Shown: one piece after another, positions 25,491 to 33,954 of the stretch | Position numbering within the stretch: the first letter of the stretch is position 1 | Layout: every line of letters begins with the position of its first letter | Assembly (NCBI GenBank): GCA_963837105.1 | Contig: CAWIMG010000023.1 | Coordinates: 1 to 64,000, forward strand | DNA from: UBA9676 sp963837105 | GTDB taxonomy: Bacteria; Actinomycetota; Actinomycetes; Streptosporangiales; Streptosporangiaceae | DNA: 64,000 nucleotides | Direction: 5' to 3' | Position numbers and translations under genes: made by a program | Notes under the pieces: model-generated | Database searches by the model: none | Seen by the model: only the letters and a program-made list of their open reading frames with translations | Told to the model about the DNA's origin: nothing

Positions 25491-26195
25491 TCACCAGACC
25501 CGGTCGTGCCCGGTAACCGGTGGCCCGGCCGCTGTCCAGTTCCTGGCCCGGGCGAGACGATCTGCTCGGCGAAGTTCGTCGGCAGGGTCAGAAAACGCAG
25601 CCCGCCGGAAACACCCGGCCAGGTGATCATCGACGATGCCGCACGCCTGCAGGGCCGCGTAGACGGTGACCGGCCCGGTGAAGGTGAAGCCCAGCCGCCG
25701 CAGTTCCCGCGCGCAGGCCGTGGACCCCGCCGTCCGGGCCGGCACGTCGGCCGTCGTCACCGGCGGCGGGGCGGCGGCGTCCCGGTAGCGCCACACCAGC
25801 GCCGCCAGGCCACCGGGAACCGCCAGTGCCGCCCGGGCGTTGCCGATCACCGCGCTGATCTTGGCCCGGTTGCGGACGATCCCGGCATCGGCCAGCAGCC
25901 GGTCCACGTCCGCGGCGCCGAAGGCGGCGACCGCGGCCGGGTCGAAGCCCGCGAAGGCGGCACGGAAATTCTCCCGCTTGCGCAGGATCGTCAGCCAGGA
26001 CAGCCCGGACTGGAAGGCCTCCAGCGACAGCCGCTCGAAGATCCCCAGGTCATCGGTGACCGGGACGCCCCACTCCTGGTCGTGATAGGCGAGGTAGTCG
26101 GGGGTGCCCACCGCCCATGGGCAGCGCAGCAGGCCGTCTGGGCCGGGGGCCGGCCCGGCTCCCTCACTCACCGGCGTCCTGCTCCGGCCGGCCAT
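25491..26195 (-). CDS. tag: DNA-3-methyladenine glycosylase I
   Basis: Tag removes 3-methyladenine from alkylated DNA in base-excision repair. The protein (234 residues) has LRCPWAVGTPDYLAYHDQEW near the N-terminus, with the zinc-binding cysteine, followed by GLSWLTILRKRENFR, NRAKISAVIGNA, LGFTFTGPVTVYA and the C-terminal histidine region VDDHLAGCF. A 15-residue leader precedes the core. Its start overlaps the end of the upstream small membrane-protein gene by 32 bp. This is the Rv1210 position. Confidence 0.95.
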   Translation of the reverse strand: MAGRSRTPVSEGAGPAPGPDGLLRCPWAVGTPDYLAYHDQEWGVPVTDDLGIFERLSLEAFQSGLSWLTILRKRENFRAAFAGFDPAAVAAFGAADVDRLLADAGIVRNRAKISAVIGNARAALAVPGGLAALVWRYRDAAAPPPVTTADVPARTAGSTACARELRRLGFTFTGPVTVYAALQACGIVDDHLAGCFRRAAFSDPADELRRADRLARARNWTAAGPPVTGHDRVW

Positions 26196-26493
26196 CGGGC
26201 GCGCCGCGGCCGTCCTGCGCCTCGGCCAGGGCCCGGCGCAGCGTCGCGATCTCGACGTCCCGTGCGGTCATCGCCCGCGCGATCATCCGCAGCGCCTCGT
26301 CGGTGACCGCCGCGTTGTACCCCAACAGCGACAGGGGCGGGCGCAGCAGTGACACCTCGGGCGCCGTCACCTCGCTGGCTCGCCATGGCGCCGCATCCGG
26401 CGGGAACATCGCCATCTGGCCGGCCCGCCCGCGGGCGGCCAGGAGCGCACCCGCCACGATGCCGGCCGCCGCTACCAAGAGCACTATCGGCAC
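26164..26493 (-). CDS. small membrane-anchored protein next to tag (Rv1209-like position)
   Basis: A 109-residue protein with an N-terminal membrane helix (VLLVAAAGIVAGALLAARG) and a cytosolic part ending in a helix (ALRMIARAMTARDVEIATL) and a short acidic tail. It uses a GTG start; a second GTG three codons on is possible. The position upstream of tag matches Rv1209 in M. tuberculosis, also a small one-helix protein. Function unknown. Confidence 0.72.
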   Translation of the reverse strand: MPIVLLVAAAGIVAGALLAARGRAGQMAMFPPDAAPWRASEVTAPEVSLLRPPLSLLGYNAAVTDEALRMIARAMTARDVEIATLRRALAEAQDGRGAPDGRPEQDAGE

Positions 26494-26519
26494 AGTACGA
26501 ATCGTGCCATGCTCGGCGG

Positions 26520-26906
26520 GTGAATCCAGCCACCCGGCTGCTGGCCGTCGCGGCCAGCCCGGAGCAGGCGGCCCGTGCCCGGGCCGACGGCGCCGACCTC
26601 ATCGATGTCCGGGGCACTACACCCGGCGCGCTGGCCAGCATCCGGGCCAGCCTGCCCGCCGCGGTGCTATGGTCCGGCCCGGCAGGCACCGGCACCGCTA
26701 CCAGCACCGGTCAGGCCGAGCCGTTCGATGCCGACCGGCTTGCCAGCACACCGGCCGGCGTGGCCGCCGCCGCCGCGATCGGGACCTGGCTGGGGCTGCC
26801 GGTCATCCGCTCCCGGCACACCCGGGCCGCCCGCCGCGCGATCGACATGACCCTGGTCATCGGCGGCACCCGCCGCCCGGCCCGCACCCTGCGCGGCCTG
26901 GCCTGA
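26520..26906 (+). CDS. shortened dihydropteroate-synthase-like protein
   Basis: A 128-residue protein. The N-terminal part has ARARADGADLIDVRG, like the second strand of dihydropteroate synthase, and the C-terminal part has GLPVIRSRHTRAARRAIDM and ends TRRPARTLRGLA, like the last helices and tail of actinobacterial FolP2. The central barrel, including the pterin-binding strands, is absent, so it cannot be a normal DHPS (about 270 residues). Its position beside the Rv1209-like gene matches folP2. It could be a degenerate or repurposed FolP2. No ribosome site precedes the GTG. Confidence 0.6.
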   Translation: MNPATRLLAVAASPEQAARARADGADLIDVRGTTPGALASIRASLPAAVLWSGPAGTGTATSTGQAEPFDADRLASTPAGVAAAAAIGTWLGLPVIRSRHTRAARRAIDMTLVIGGTRRPARTLRGLA

Positions 26907-26948
26907 GCGCTGGGGCCGCCGGCCGCGCCGCCCCTGCGGCCGGCCGGG

Positions 26949-27743
26949 CTACCCGGTGCCGTTCCCGTCGGCAGGCACCGCGGAGCCGAGAGCGCCGCCG
27001 TTGCTGTGCGCGGCCCGGATGATCCGGACCACCTCCTCCGGCTCGTCGGCGATGCTCAGCAGGTCCAGGTCGGCCGGGGCGACCTTGCCCTGGCCCACCA
27101 CGGTCTCCCGCAGCCAGGACAGCAGCCCGGACCAGTAGCCGCTGTCCACGAGCACGATCGGGAACTTGGTGATCTTCCCGGTCTGGACCAGTGTCAGCGC
27201 CTCGAACAGTTCGTCCAGGGTGCCGAATCCGCCTGGCAGCACCACGAACGCCTGTGAGTACTTGACGAACATGGTCTTGCGGACGAAGAAATAGCGGAAC
27301 TCGAGGCCGATCTCGACGTAGTCGTTCAGGCCCTGCTCCAGCGGCAGTTCGATGCCCAGGCCCACCGAGGCGCCGTTGGCCGCGGCAGCGCCCTTGTTGG
27401 CCGCCTCCATGATGCCGGGCCCACCGCCGGTGATCACCGCGTAGCCCGCCCCGGCCAGCCCGGCGGCGATCCGGGTGGCCAGTTCATACTGGCGGGTGCC
27501 CGGCACGGCCCGGGAGGAGCCGAAGATGGACACGGCCAGCCCGAGTTCGGCCAGCAGGCCGAAGCCCTCCACGAACTCGGCCTGGATGCGCAGCACCCGC
27601 CACGGATCGGTGTGCACCCAGTCGCTGGGGCCGCGCCGGTCGAGCAGCCGCTGGTCCGTGGTCGTCTTCGGGATGGCCTTGCCCCGCAGCACGGCCGGTC
27701 CCTGCCGGCGCACCCGCCGGCGTGGCTCTGGTTGCACGTTCAT
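26949..27743 (-). CDS. LOG-family protein (cytokinin riboside 5'-monophosphate phosphoribohydrolase-like)
   Basis: The protein (264 residues) belongs to the LOG/TIGR00730 family, which cleaves ribose phosphate from nucleoside monophosphates. The two family motifs are present: GGGPGIMEAANKGA and PGGFGTLDE, with SIFGSSRAVPGT before them. The about 45-residue N-terminal extension with TTTDQRLLDRRGPSDWVHTD is typical of the longer actinobacterial form. The ATG at 27743 follows CAGGAC. It is the Rv1205 equivalent in this syntenic block. Confidence 0.9.
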   Translation of the reverse strand: MNVQPEPRRRVRRQGPAVLRGKAIPKTTTDQRLLDRRGPSDWVHTDPWRVLRIQAEFVEGFGLLAELGLAVSIFGSSRAVPGTRQYELATRIAAGLAGAGYAVITGGGPGIMEAANKGAAAANGASVGLGIELPLEQGLNDYVEIGLEFRYFFVRKTMFVKYSQAFVVLPGGFGTLDELFEALTLVQTGKITKFPIVLVDSGYWSGLLSWLRETVVGQGKVAPADLDLLSIADEPEEVVRIIRAAHSNGGALGSAVPADGNGTG

Positions 27744-27853
27744 GTCCTGCCACGGTAACCCAGTCCAGCCGCAGGTCAGCACGACCGGGCAGATCACCGC
27801 CGGCGGCCCGGGCGGGTCACCGGAATCGTCACCCGGCGGCCGCCCGGCCCCGG

Positions 27854-28696
27854 TCAGCCATTCATGCCATGGTCGCGCAGGATGTCGTTCAGCACCGCCT
27901 TGTCGTGCCGCGCGCCCGCCGGCAGCCGCTTGAGCACCAGCACACAGGGCATGCCGAACTCACCGCCGCCGAACTTCCGCGCCCGGGTGCCGCCTACGCA
28001 GACCGACCAGGCGGGTACCTCACCGCGGGGCAGTTCCTCGCCCGTCTCCACATCGATCACGTGCGAGCTGCGGGTCAAGATCGTGCCCGCGCCGAGCACG
28101 GCCCCGGTGCGGACCCGGGCCCCTTCCACCACCATGCACCGCGAACTGATGAAAGCGTCGTCCTCGATGACCACCGGCACCGCGTTCGGCGGCTCCAGCA
28201 CGCCGCCGACACCGACCCCGCCGGCCAGATGGACGTTCCGGCCGACCTGGGCGCAGGACCCGACCGTGGCCCAGGTGTCCACCATGGTCCCGGTGTCCAC
28301 GTAGGCGCCGATGTTCACGAACGAGGGCATGAGCACGCAGCCGGGCGCGATGTAGGCGCCCCAGCGGGCGATTGCGCCCGGCACCACCCGCACCCCGTCC
28401 AGCCGGGTCTTCAGCGGCACCCGGTCGTGGTAGCGGAAGTCCCCGGCAGCCGATTCCGCCATGGGCAGCAGCCGGAACGCCAGCAGGATCGCCCGCTTGG
28501 CCCGTTCGTCCACCACGATGTCGCCGGTCGCCGGGTCGGGCCAGGCGACCCTGGCCTCGCCGCGGTCGAGCGCGTCCACCGCCCCGGTCACCAGCGCCCG
28601 GGCAGCCGCATCGCCCGGGCCCAGGTCAGCGCGCCGCTGCCAGAGTTCGTCCAGTTCGCCCGGCAGCGATGCGGGCGCGGCGGAAGCAGCAGTCAT
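27854..28696 (-). CDS. dapD: 2,3,4,5-tetrahydropyridine-2,6-dicarboxylate N-succinyltransferase
   Basis: DapD adds succinate to tetrahydrodipicolinate in the lysine/meso-diaminopimelate pathway. The 280-residue protein has the helical N-terminal domain (FRYHDRVPLKTRLDG), then a left-handed beta-helix of hexapeptide repeats (PSFVNIGAYVDTGTMVDTWA, GSCAQVGRNVHLAGG, EDDAFISSRCMVVEG) and a C-terminal KRLPAGARHDKAVLND. It lies 1.5 kb from dapC, the next transaminase in the pathway, with fdxA and a transglycosylase-like gene between. The message appears leaderless. Confidence 0.94.
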   Translation of the reverse strand: MTAASAAPASLPGELDELWQRRADLGPGDAAARALVTGAVDALDRGEARVAWPDPATGDIVVDERAKRAILLAFRLLPMAESAAGDFRYHDRVPLKTRLDGVRVVPGAIARWGAYIAPGCVLMPSFVNIGAYVDTGTMVDTWATVGSCAQVGRNVHLAGGVGVGGVLEPPNAVPVVIEDDAFISSRCMVVEGARVRTGAVLGAGTILTRSSHVIDVETGEELPRGEVPAWSVCVGGTRARKFGGGEFGMPCVLVLKRLPAGARHDKAVLNDILRDHGMNG

Positions 28697-28703
28697 GCCG
28701 CCG

Positions 28704-28709
28704 ATGCTA
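28704..28709 (-). promoter_or_regulatory. -10 hexamer for leaderless dapD
   Basis: On the minus strand TAGCAT is followed by exactly 7 nt and then the dapD ATG, with no ribosome site. This fits a leaderless transcript. Confidence 0.5.
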
Positions 28710-28849
28710 GAGGCTCCGGCAATGGGGCGCTGGATTGGGGAGCGGGTCATCCGCGGCCGGATGGCAAGGCGGACGCAAGCTCGCCGTGGCGGGCAGGCCA
28801 CCCGGCGGCCGGTCCGGCGAGCTTGCCCTCGCCGGTCCGCCCCGGCCGG

Positions 28850-28855
28850 TACCGT
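28850..28855 (+). promoter_or_regulatory. -10 hexamer for a leaderless transglycosylase-like gene
   Basis: TACCGT lies 6 nt before the GTG at 28862, with no ribosome site between. Same geometry as the mrp, response-regulator and SUFU genes. Confidence 0.45.
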
Positions 28856-28861
28856 CGAGAT

Positions 28862-29716
28862 GTGCCGACCAAAGCCGCCCGCCGTGGCCTGCGGCCAGCC
28901 GCACTGCTCCTGATCATCGTCCTGGCCGCCGGCGCGGTGTACCTCGCCTTCCAGCACGGCACCAGCGTGCTGAATCCGACCGGCTGCCAGGCGGGCGCGG
29001 GCCAGTCGGCCATTTCCCTGGACCCCGAGCAGGCCGCGATCGCCGCCACCATCGCCGGGGTGGCCCACCACCGGGCCATGCCACGCCGCGCGGTGGTGGT
29101 CGCCTACGCCGCCGCCATGCAGGAATCCAAGCTGCAGAACCTCAGCTATGGCGACCTCGACTCGGTCGGGGTGTTCCAGCAGCGGCCGTCAGAGGGCTGG
29201 GGCCCGGCCCGCAAGCTGCTCAACCCGGTCTACGCCAGCACCAAGTTCTTCCAGGCGCTGGCCAGCGTGCCCGGCTACCAGCGGCAGCCGGTCTACCGTG
29301 CGGCCCAGGCGGTGCAGCACAGCGCCGATGGCTACGCCTACAGCCAGTACCAGCAGGAGGCGACGCTGCTGGCGGCCGACTTCACCGGCCGCTCCGCGCA
29401 CGCGGTGTGGTGCTGGCCGGACGGCGGCGACCCGCCCCGGGCCAACCTGGCCGCGGCCCGGCGGGCACTGACCGCCACCTTCGGCCCGGTCGGCTCGGAG
29501 CAGCTGACCGCGCCCCAGGACGCCCCCAGCCTGCTGGTGCCCGCCACTCATGCGCAGCTGGGCTGGGCGGTCGCCGCCTGGCTGGTGACCCACGCGGCCA
29601 GCTACGGGATCCACCAGGTGAGCTATGCCGGGCTGCGCTGGCGGTCGGCCACCGGCGGCAACGGCTGGACCCGGGATCCGCGGCCGGCCGTGCAGGGGGC
29701 GGTACTGGCCAGCTGA
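28862..29716 (+). CDS. membrane-anchored lysozyme/transglycosylase-like protein
   Basis: A 284-residue protein with an N-terminal membrane anchor (LLLIIVLAAGAVYLAF) and an extracellular domain. AYAAAMQESKLQNLSYGD contains a glutamate placed as in lysozyme-like folds, followed by DSVGVFQQRPSEGWG and AQAVQHSADGYAYSQY. In streptomycetes this family is often mislabelled heavy-metal transporter. I think it is a secreted peptidoglycan-binding or cleaving protein, by analogy only. It is divergent from dapD and followed by fdxA. Confidence 0.75.
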   Translation: MPTKAARRGLRPAALLLIIVLAAGAVYLAFQHGTSVLNPTGCQAGAGQSAISLDPEQAAIAATIAGVAHHRAMPRRAVVVAYAAAMQESKLQNLSYGDLDSVGVFQQRPSEGWGPARKLLNPVYASTKFFQALASVPGYQRQPVYRAAQAVQHSADGYAYSQYQQEATLLAADFTGRSAHAVWCWPDGGDPPRANLAAARRALTATFGPVGSEQLTAPQDAPSLLVPATHAQLGWAVAAWLVTHAASYGIHQVSYAGLRWRSATGGNGWTRDPRPAVQGAVLAS

Positions 29717-29839
29717 TAGCCTGCCGTCCCGGCCCGGGCAGCGGCGTGACCGCGCCATACTGGCCGGAGAACCGCGATACTGGAGCCAGACCGCTGCGGT
29801 CAGCGCCGGGAAAGTATGTGCCGGAAGAGGAGTTCCGAC

Positions 29840-30166
29840 GTGACCTACATCATCGCCCAGCCCTGCGTCAACATACTCGACAGGTCGTGCATCGAGGAAT
29901 GCCCCGTCGACTGCATCTACGAGGGCGAGCGCATGCTCTACATCCACCCGGACGAGTGCGTGGACTGCGGGGCCTGTGAGCCGGTCTGCCCGGTTGAGGC
30001 GATCTTCTACGAGGACGACGTGCCGGACCAGTGGAAGGACTTCTACCGGGCCAACGTCGAGTTCTTCGAGGACCTGGGCTCGCCAGGTGGCGCATCCAAG
30101 GTCGGGAAGATCGGCAAGGACCACCCGATCGTGTCGGCGCTGCCGCCGCAGGGAGAGCAAAGCTGA
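29840..30166 (+). CDS. fdxA: 7Fe ferredoxin
   Basis: The FdxA-type ferredoxin (108 residues) carries one 3Fe-4S and one 4Fe-4S cluster. Cysteines are visible in IIAQPCVNI, SCIEECPVDCIYEGE and the second motif CVDCGACEPVCPVEA. The C-terminal part (QWKDFYRANVEFFEDLG) is the usual extension. GGAAGAGGAG precedes the GTG start. The last four bases overlap the start of dapC (CTGA). Confidence 0.95.
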   Translation: MTYIIAQPCVNILDRSCIEECPVDCIYEGERMLYIHPDECVDCGACEPVCPVEAIFYEDDVPDQWKDFYRANVEFFEDLGSPGGASKVGKIGKDHPIVSALPPQGEQS

Positions 30167-31263
30167 CCCTCGCCGCCCGCCTGCCCCGCTTCCCCTGGGA
30201 CCTGCTGGCCCCACACCGGGAACAGGCGCGCGCGCACCCGGGCGGGATCGTGGACCTGTCGGTCGGCACCCCGGTGGACCCGGTCCCGGCCGTGGTCCAG
30301 GCGGCACTGGCCGCCGCGGCCGACTCCCCCGGCTACCCCACCACGCAGGGGACGGCGCGGCTGCGGGAAGCGGCGGCCGGCTGGCTGGCCCGCCGGCACG
30401 GGGTGACCGCCGACCCGGCCGCGGTGCTGCCGGTGATCGGCAGCAAGGAGTTCATCGCCGGGCTGCCGGCGCTGCTCGGCTGCGGTCCCGGCGACGTCGT
30501 GGTCCACCCGGAACTGGCCTACCCCACCTATGACATCGGCGCGCGGCTGGCCGGTGCCGAGCCGGTGGCGGCAGACGGGCTGGCCAGCCTCGGGCCACGG
30601 CCGGTGGCGCTGCTGTGGGTGAATTCCCCGGCCAACCCGACCGGCCGGGTGCTGCCCGCGGCGCACCTGCGGAAGATGGTGGACTGGGCCCGTGAGCGCG
30701 GCGCGGTGGTCGCTGCCGACGAGTGCTACCTGGACCTGGGCTGGGACGCCGAACCGGTGTCGGTGCTGCATCCCGATGTGTGCGGGCCGTCCCGGCAGGG
30801 GCTGCTCGGGGTGTACTCGCTGTCCAAGCGCTCGAACCTGGCCGGCTACCGGGCGGGTTTCGTCACCGGCGACCCCGCGCTGGTGGCCGAACTGCTGGAA
30901 ATCCGGCGGCACGCCGGGATGATGATGCCCGGCCCGGTGCAGGCGGCCATGACCGCCGCGCTGGCCGACGACCGCCATGCCGACCAGCAGCGGGCCCGCT
31001 ACGCGGCCCGGCGGGACCGGCTCCGGGCCGGGTTCGCCGCGGCCGGCTGGCGGGCCGAGCATTCCGAGGCGGGCCTGTACCTGTGGCTCACCAGGGACGG
31101 CCTGGACGGCTGGGGCAGCGTCACGCTGCTGGCCGGGGCCGGGATCCTGGCCGCCCCCGGCGAGTTCTACGGGCCGGCCGGCCGGGCGCACATCCGGGTC
31201 GCCCTGACCGCCACCGACGAGCGCGTGGACGCCGCCGTCAGCCGCCTGGCCGCCCTCGGCTGA
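30163..31263 (+). CDS. dapC: succinyldiaminopimelate transaminase
   Basis: DapC is a PLP enzyme making N-succinyl-LL-diaminopimelate. The fold-type-I aminotransferase (about 366 residues) shows SVGTPVDPVP, NSPANPTGRVLP, ADECYLDLGW, the PLP lysine in YSLSKRSNLAGYR, and a C-terminal RVALTATDERVD. It follows fdxA immediately, the conserved fdxA-dapC pair of actinobacteria. The only fitting start is CTG at 30163, which overlaps the fdxA TGA as CTGA and has GGAGAG 8 nt upstream. The CTG may be genuine or a one-base error for GTG. Confidence 0.88.
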   Translation: MTLAARLPRFPWDLLAPHREQARAHPGGIVDLSVGTPVDPVPAVVQAALAAAADSPGYPTTQGTARLREAAAGWLARRHGVTADPAAVLPVIGSKEFIAGLPALLGCGPGDVVVHPELAYPTYDIGARLAGAEPVAADGLASLGPRPVALLWVNSPANPTGRVLPAAHLRKMVDWARERGAVVAADECYLDLGWDAEPVSVLHPDVCGPSRQGLLGVYSLSKRSNLAGYRAGFVTGDPALVAELLEIRRHAGMMMPGPVQAAMTAALADDRHADQQRARYAARRDRLRAGFAAAGWRAEHSEAGLYLWLTRDGLDGWGSVTLLAGAGILAAPGEFYGPAGRAHIRVALTATDERVDAAVSRLAALG

Positions 31264-31322
31264 CTCGCCATCAGGGCTGCGCAACGGATCGCCGATTAAC
31301 GCCTCAAATCCGCAATAAATCA

Positions 31323-31375
31323 CCTGCTTGATGCAGGATCTGCGCGTATCGCCTGCTCAGGCAGCCTTTTAGGCT
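31323..31375 (+). promoter_or_regulatory. three consecutive inverted repeats upstream of ddaH
   Basis: The 115-bp gap between dapC and ddaH holds three short perfect inverted repeats in a row: CCTGC/GCAGG (31323-31337), GCCTG/CAGGC (31351-31362) and AGCCT/AGGCT (31363-31375), just before the ATG. The preceding 25 bp are AT-rich for this genome. This could be the dapC terminator plus an operator for an arginine/ornithine-responsive regulator, or a structured leader. Nothing in the sequence decides between them. Confidence 0.4.
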
Positions 31376-31378
31376 GGG

Positions 31379-32227
31379 ATGACCATTGTCAGCGATGCCA
31401 CCGAGGATGGATGGATGCGGCCCAGGAGCTACCTGATGTGCCCACCGGCGCATTACACGGTCAGCTACGCGATCAATCCGTGGATGACCGGCACTGACCC
31501 GGTGGATCCCGGGCTGGCCATGTGGCAGTGGCAGGCGCTGCGGGCCACCTATGAATCCCTCGGCCACCAGGTGCGGCTCATCGAGCCGGTACCCGGGCTG
31601 CCGGACATGGTGTTCGCCGCCAACGGCGGCACCGTGATCGGCGGCCGCGTGCTCGGCGCCCGCTTCCGCCACCCGGAACGGGCCGCCGAAGCCCACGCCT
31701 ACCTCGGCTGGTTCGGCGCCCAGGGCTATCAGCCGGTGCACCAGCCGAGCGTGGTCAACGAGGGCGAGGGCGACCTGGTCTTCACCGGCAGCGCCATCCT
31801 GGCTGGCTACGGGTTCCGCACCGAGTCATCCGTTCAGCATGAGCTGACGGCGGCGTTCGGGCTGCCGGTCATCCCGCTGCGGCTGACCGACCCGCGCTTC
31901 TACCACCTGGACACCGCGCTGGTGGTGCTGGCGCCGGGAGTGGCCGCCTACTACCCGCCCGCCTTCGACGACGCCGCCCGGGCGGCACTGGCCTCTCACT
32001 TCGGCGAGCTGATCGAGGCCAAGGACGAAGACGCCGAGGTGCTGGGCCTGAACGCAGTCAGCGATGGGAATCACGTGATACTGCCGGTCCAGGCGGGCAA
32101 CCTGGCCGCCCAGGTCGCGGCCCGCGGCTTCCAGCCGGTCGGGGTGGACATGTCGGAGTTCCGCAAGGCAGGCGGCGGCCCCAAGTGCTGCACGCTGGAA
32201 CTGCGGGGACCAGGAGGAGAGCGATGA
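31379..32227 (+). CDS. ddaH: N(G),N(G)-dimethylarginine dimethylaminohydrolase-like protein
   Basis: The protein (282 residues) is an arginine-deiminase-superfamily enzyme of the DDAH type: MCPPAHYTVSYAINPWM at the start, PDMVFAANGG, the catalytic histidine in FYHLDTALVVL, and the nucleophile cysteine in GGGPKCCTLEL. It releases citrulline or ornithine-type products from arginine derivatives. The ATG at 31415 is an alternative start. It overlaps rocD by ATGA, so both act together in arginine or ornithine breakdown. Confidence 0.9.
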   Translation: MTIVSDATEDGWMRPRSYLMCPPAHYTVSYAINPWMTGTDPVDPGLAMWQWQALRATYESLGHQVRLIEPVPGLPDMVFAANGGTVIGGRVLGARFRHPERAAEAHAYLGWFGAQGYQPVHQPSVVNEGEGDLVFTGSAILAGYGFRTESSVQHELTAAFGLPVIPLRLTDPRFYHLDTALVVLAPGVAAYYPPAFDDAARAALASHFGELIEAKDEDAEVLGLNAVSDGNHVILPVQAGNLAAQVAARGFQPVGVDMSEFRKAGGGPKCCTLELRGPGGER

Positions 32228-33417
32228 CCAGCAGCGGCGAACTGCGTGCCCTGGCTGACACCTACGGCGCGCACAACTACCACCCGCTCCCGGTCGTGAT
32301 CGCCGAGGCGGAGGGCGCCTGGGTGACCGACGTCGAGGGCCGCCGGTACCTGGACCTGCTCGCCGCCTATTCGGCGCTCAACTTCGGCCACCGCCATCCC
32401 CGGCTGGTCGCCGCCGCCCAGCGGCAGCTGGCGCGGGTGACGCTGGTCAGCCGGGCATTCGAGCACGACCAGTTCGGGCCGTTCTGCGCGGAACTGGCCG
32501 AGCTGGCCGGCCTGGAGATGGTGCTGCCGATGAACACCGGCGCGGAGGCGGTCGAGACCGCCATCAAGGCCGCGCGCAAATGGGGGTACGAGGTCAAGGG
32601 CGTGCCGCCGGACCAGGCCGTGATCGTGGTCTTCTCCGGGAACTTCCACGGCCGGACCACCACCATCGTCAGCTTCTCCACCGACCCCGACGCCCGGGAT
32701 GGCTATGGCCCGTACACCCCCGGATTCCGGATCGTGCCCTACGGGGACACGGCGGCGCTGGCCGCGGCCATGGATTCGCGGGTAGTGGGGGTACTGATCG
32801 AGCCGATCCAGGGCGAGGCCGGGGTGATCGTGCCGCCGGCGGGCTACCTGGCCGCCGTGCGCCAGCTGTGCACCAGCCATGGCGCGCTGATGATCGCGGA
32901 CGAGATCCAGTCCGGGCTCGGCCGCACCGGCGCCACCTTCGCCTGCGAGCACGAGGATGTCGTCCCGGACATGTACCTGCTCGGCAAGGCGCTGGGCGGC
33001 GGCATCGTGCCGGTGTCGGCGGTGGTGTCCTCGCGCCAGGTGCTCGGCGTGTTCCGGCCGGGGCAGCACGGATCCACCTTCGGCGGCAGCCCGTTCGCGT
33101 GCGCGGTCGGGCGCGAGGTGATCGCGATGCTGGCCACCGGCGAGTACCAGGAACGGTCCGCCAAGCTGGGCACGCACCTGCACGACCGGCTGTCCGCGCT
33201 GCCCCGGGAGGAAGTGGCGCAGGTGCGCGGCCGCGGGCTGTGGGCGGGGGTCGAGTTCACCCGGCTGGGCGGCCGGGAGGCGTGCGAGCGGCTGGCCGCC
33301 CGGGGCGTGCTGGCCAAGGACACCCACGGCACCACGATCCGGCTGGCGCCGCCGCTGACCATCTCCGGGCCGGACCTGGACTGGGCGCTCGACCAGATCG
33401 CCGACGCGATCGGCTAG
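32224..33417 (+). CDS. rocD: ornithine--oxo-acid transaminase
   Basis: RocD converts ornithine to glutamate semialdehyde. The class-III aminotransferase (397 residues) has NTGAEAVETAIKAARKWGY, the FSGNFHGRTTT segment, EPIQGEAGVIVPP, DEIQSGLGRTG with the PLP aspartate, and the Schiff-base lysine in LLGKALGGG. GGAGGAG precedes the ATG. It overlaps ddaH by 4 bp, forming the two-gene operon found in other actinobacteria. Confidence 0.95.
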   Translation: MTSSGELRALADTYGAHNYHPLPVVIAEAEGAWVTDVEGRRYLDLLAAYSALNFGHRHPRLVAAAQRQLARVTLVSRAFEHDQFGPFCAELAELAGLEMVLPMNTGAEAVETAIKAARKWGYEVKGVPPDQAVIVVFSGNFHGRTTTIVSFSTDPDARDGYGPYTPGFRIVPYGDTAALAAAMDSRVVGVLIEPIQGEAGVIVPPAGYLAAVRQLCTSHGALMIADEIQSGLGRTGATFACEHEDVVPDMYLLGKALGGGIVPVSAVVSSRQVLGVFRPGQHGSTFGGSPFACAVGREVIAMLATGEYQERSAKLGTHLHDRLSALPREEVAQVRGRGLWAGVEFTRLGGREACERLAARGVLAKDTHGTTIRLAPPLTISGPDLDWALDQIADAIG

Positions 33418-33447
33418 CGGACCCGGCACCAGGACCCGCCGGGCACG

Positions 33448-33954
33448 CTAAGCGTCCCCGGGCCCGCCCAGCCGGCGGTACTGGCTGGCGTAGTACAGCA
33501 GCGGGCCGGCGTCCGCTCGCGGCTCGGTGACGGCCAGCACCTCGCCGACCACGATGCTGTGGTCGCCGCCGTCGTGCACGGCGGTGGTCCGGCACTCCAT
33601 CGCCGCCAGCGCGTCGTCCAGGATCGGCGCGCCGGTCCTGGCTCCCGGATGATGCCGGAACGCGTCCAGCTGCCCGGCCAGCGGCCGGCCCCGGGTGGCC
33701 AGCCAGCGCGCTGTTTTCTCGGCGTCCTCGGACAGCACCGAGACCGCCCAGGTGCCGGTGGCCAGCACCGCGTCGTGGAACCGGGCGATCTTCTCGGCGC
33801 AGAACAGCACCCGGAGCGGATCGAGCGACACCGAGGCGAAGGCGGTCACGGTCATCGCGTGACCGATGCCGTCCAGGCTGGTCGAGACGACCACGATGCC
33901 GCTGGCGAACCGGCCGGCCGTCCGCCGGAAGGCCTGCGGCTCGGGGCCGGTCAT
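33448..33954 (-). CDS. flavin reductase family protein
   Basis: A 168-residue FMN-binding split-barrel protein of the flavin-reductase (HpaC-like) family: RRTAGRFASGIVVVST near the N-terminus, MTVTAFASVSLDPLRVLFC, and GDHSIVVGEVLAV near the C-terminus. Such proteins supply reduced flavin to monooxygenases. Its start overlaps the stop of the upstream membrane-protein gene by 4 bp, putting it at the end of the mshB operon. No partner monooxygenase is in the window. Confidence 0.92.
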   Translation of the reverse strand: MTGPEPQAFRRTAGRFASGIVVVSTSLDGIGHAMTVTAFASVSLDPLRVLFCAEKIARFHDAVLATGTWAVSVLSEDAEKTARWLATRGRPLAGQLDAFRHHPGARTGAPILDDALAAMECRTTAVHDGGDHSIVVGEVLAVTEPRADAGPLLYYASQYRRLGGPGDA

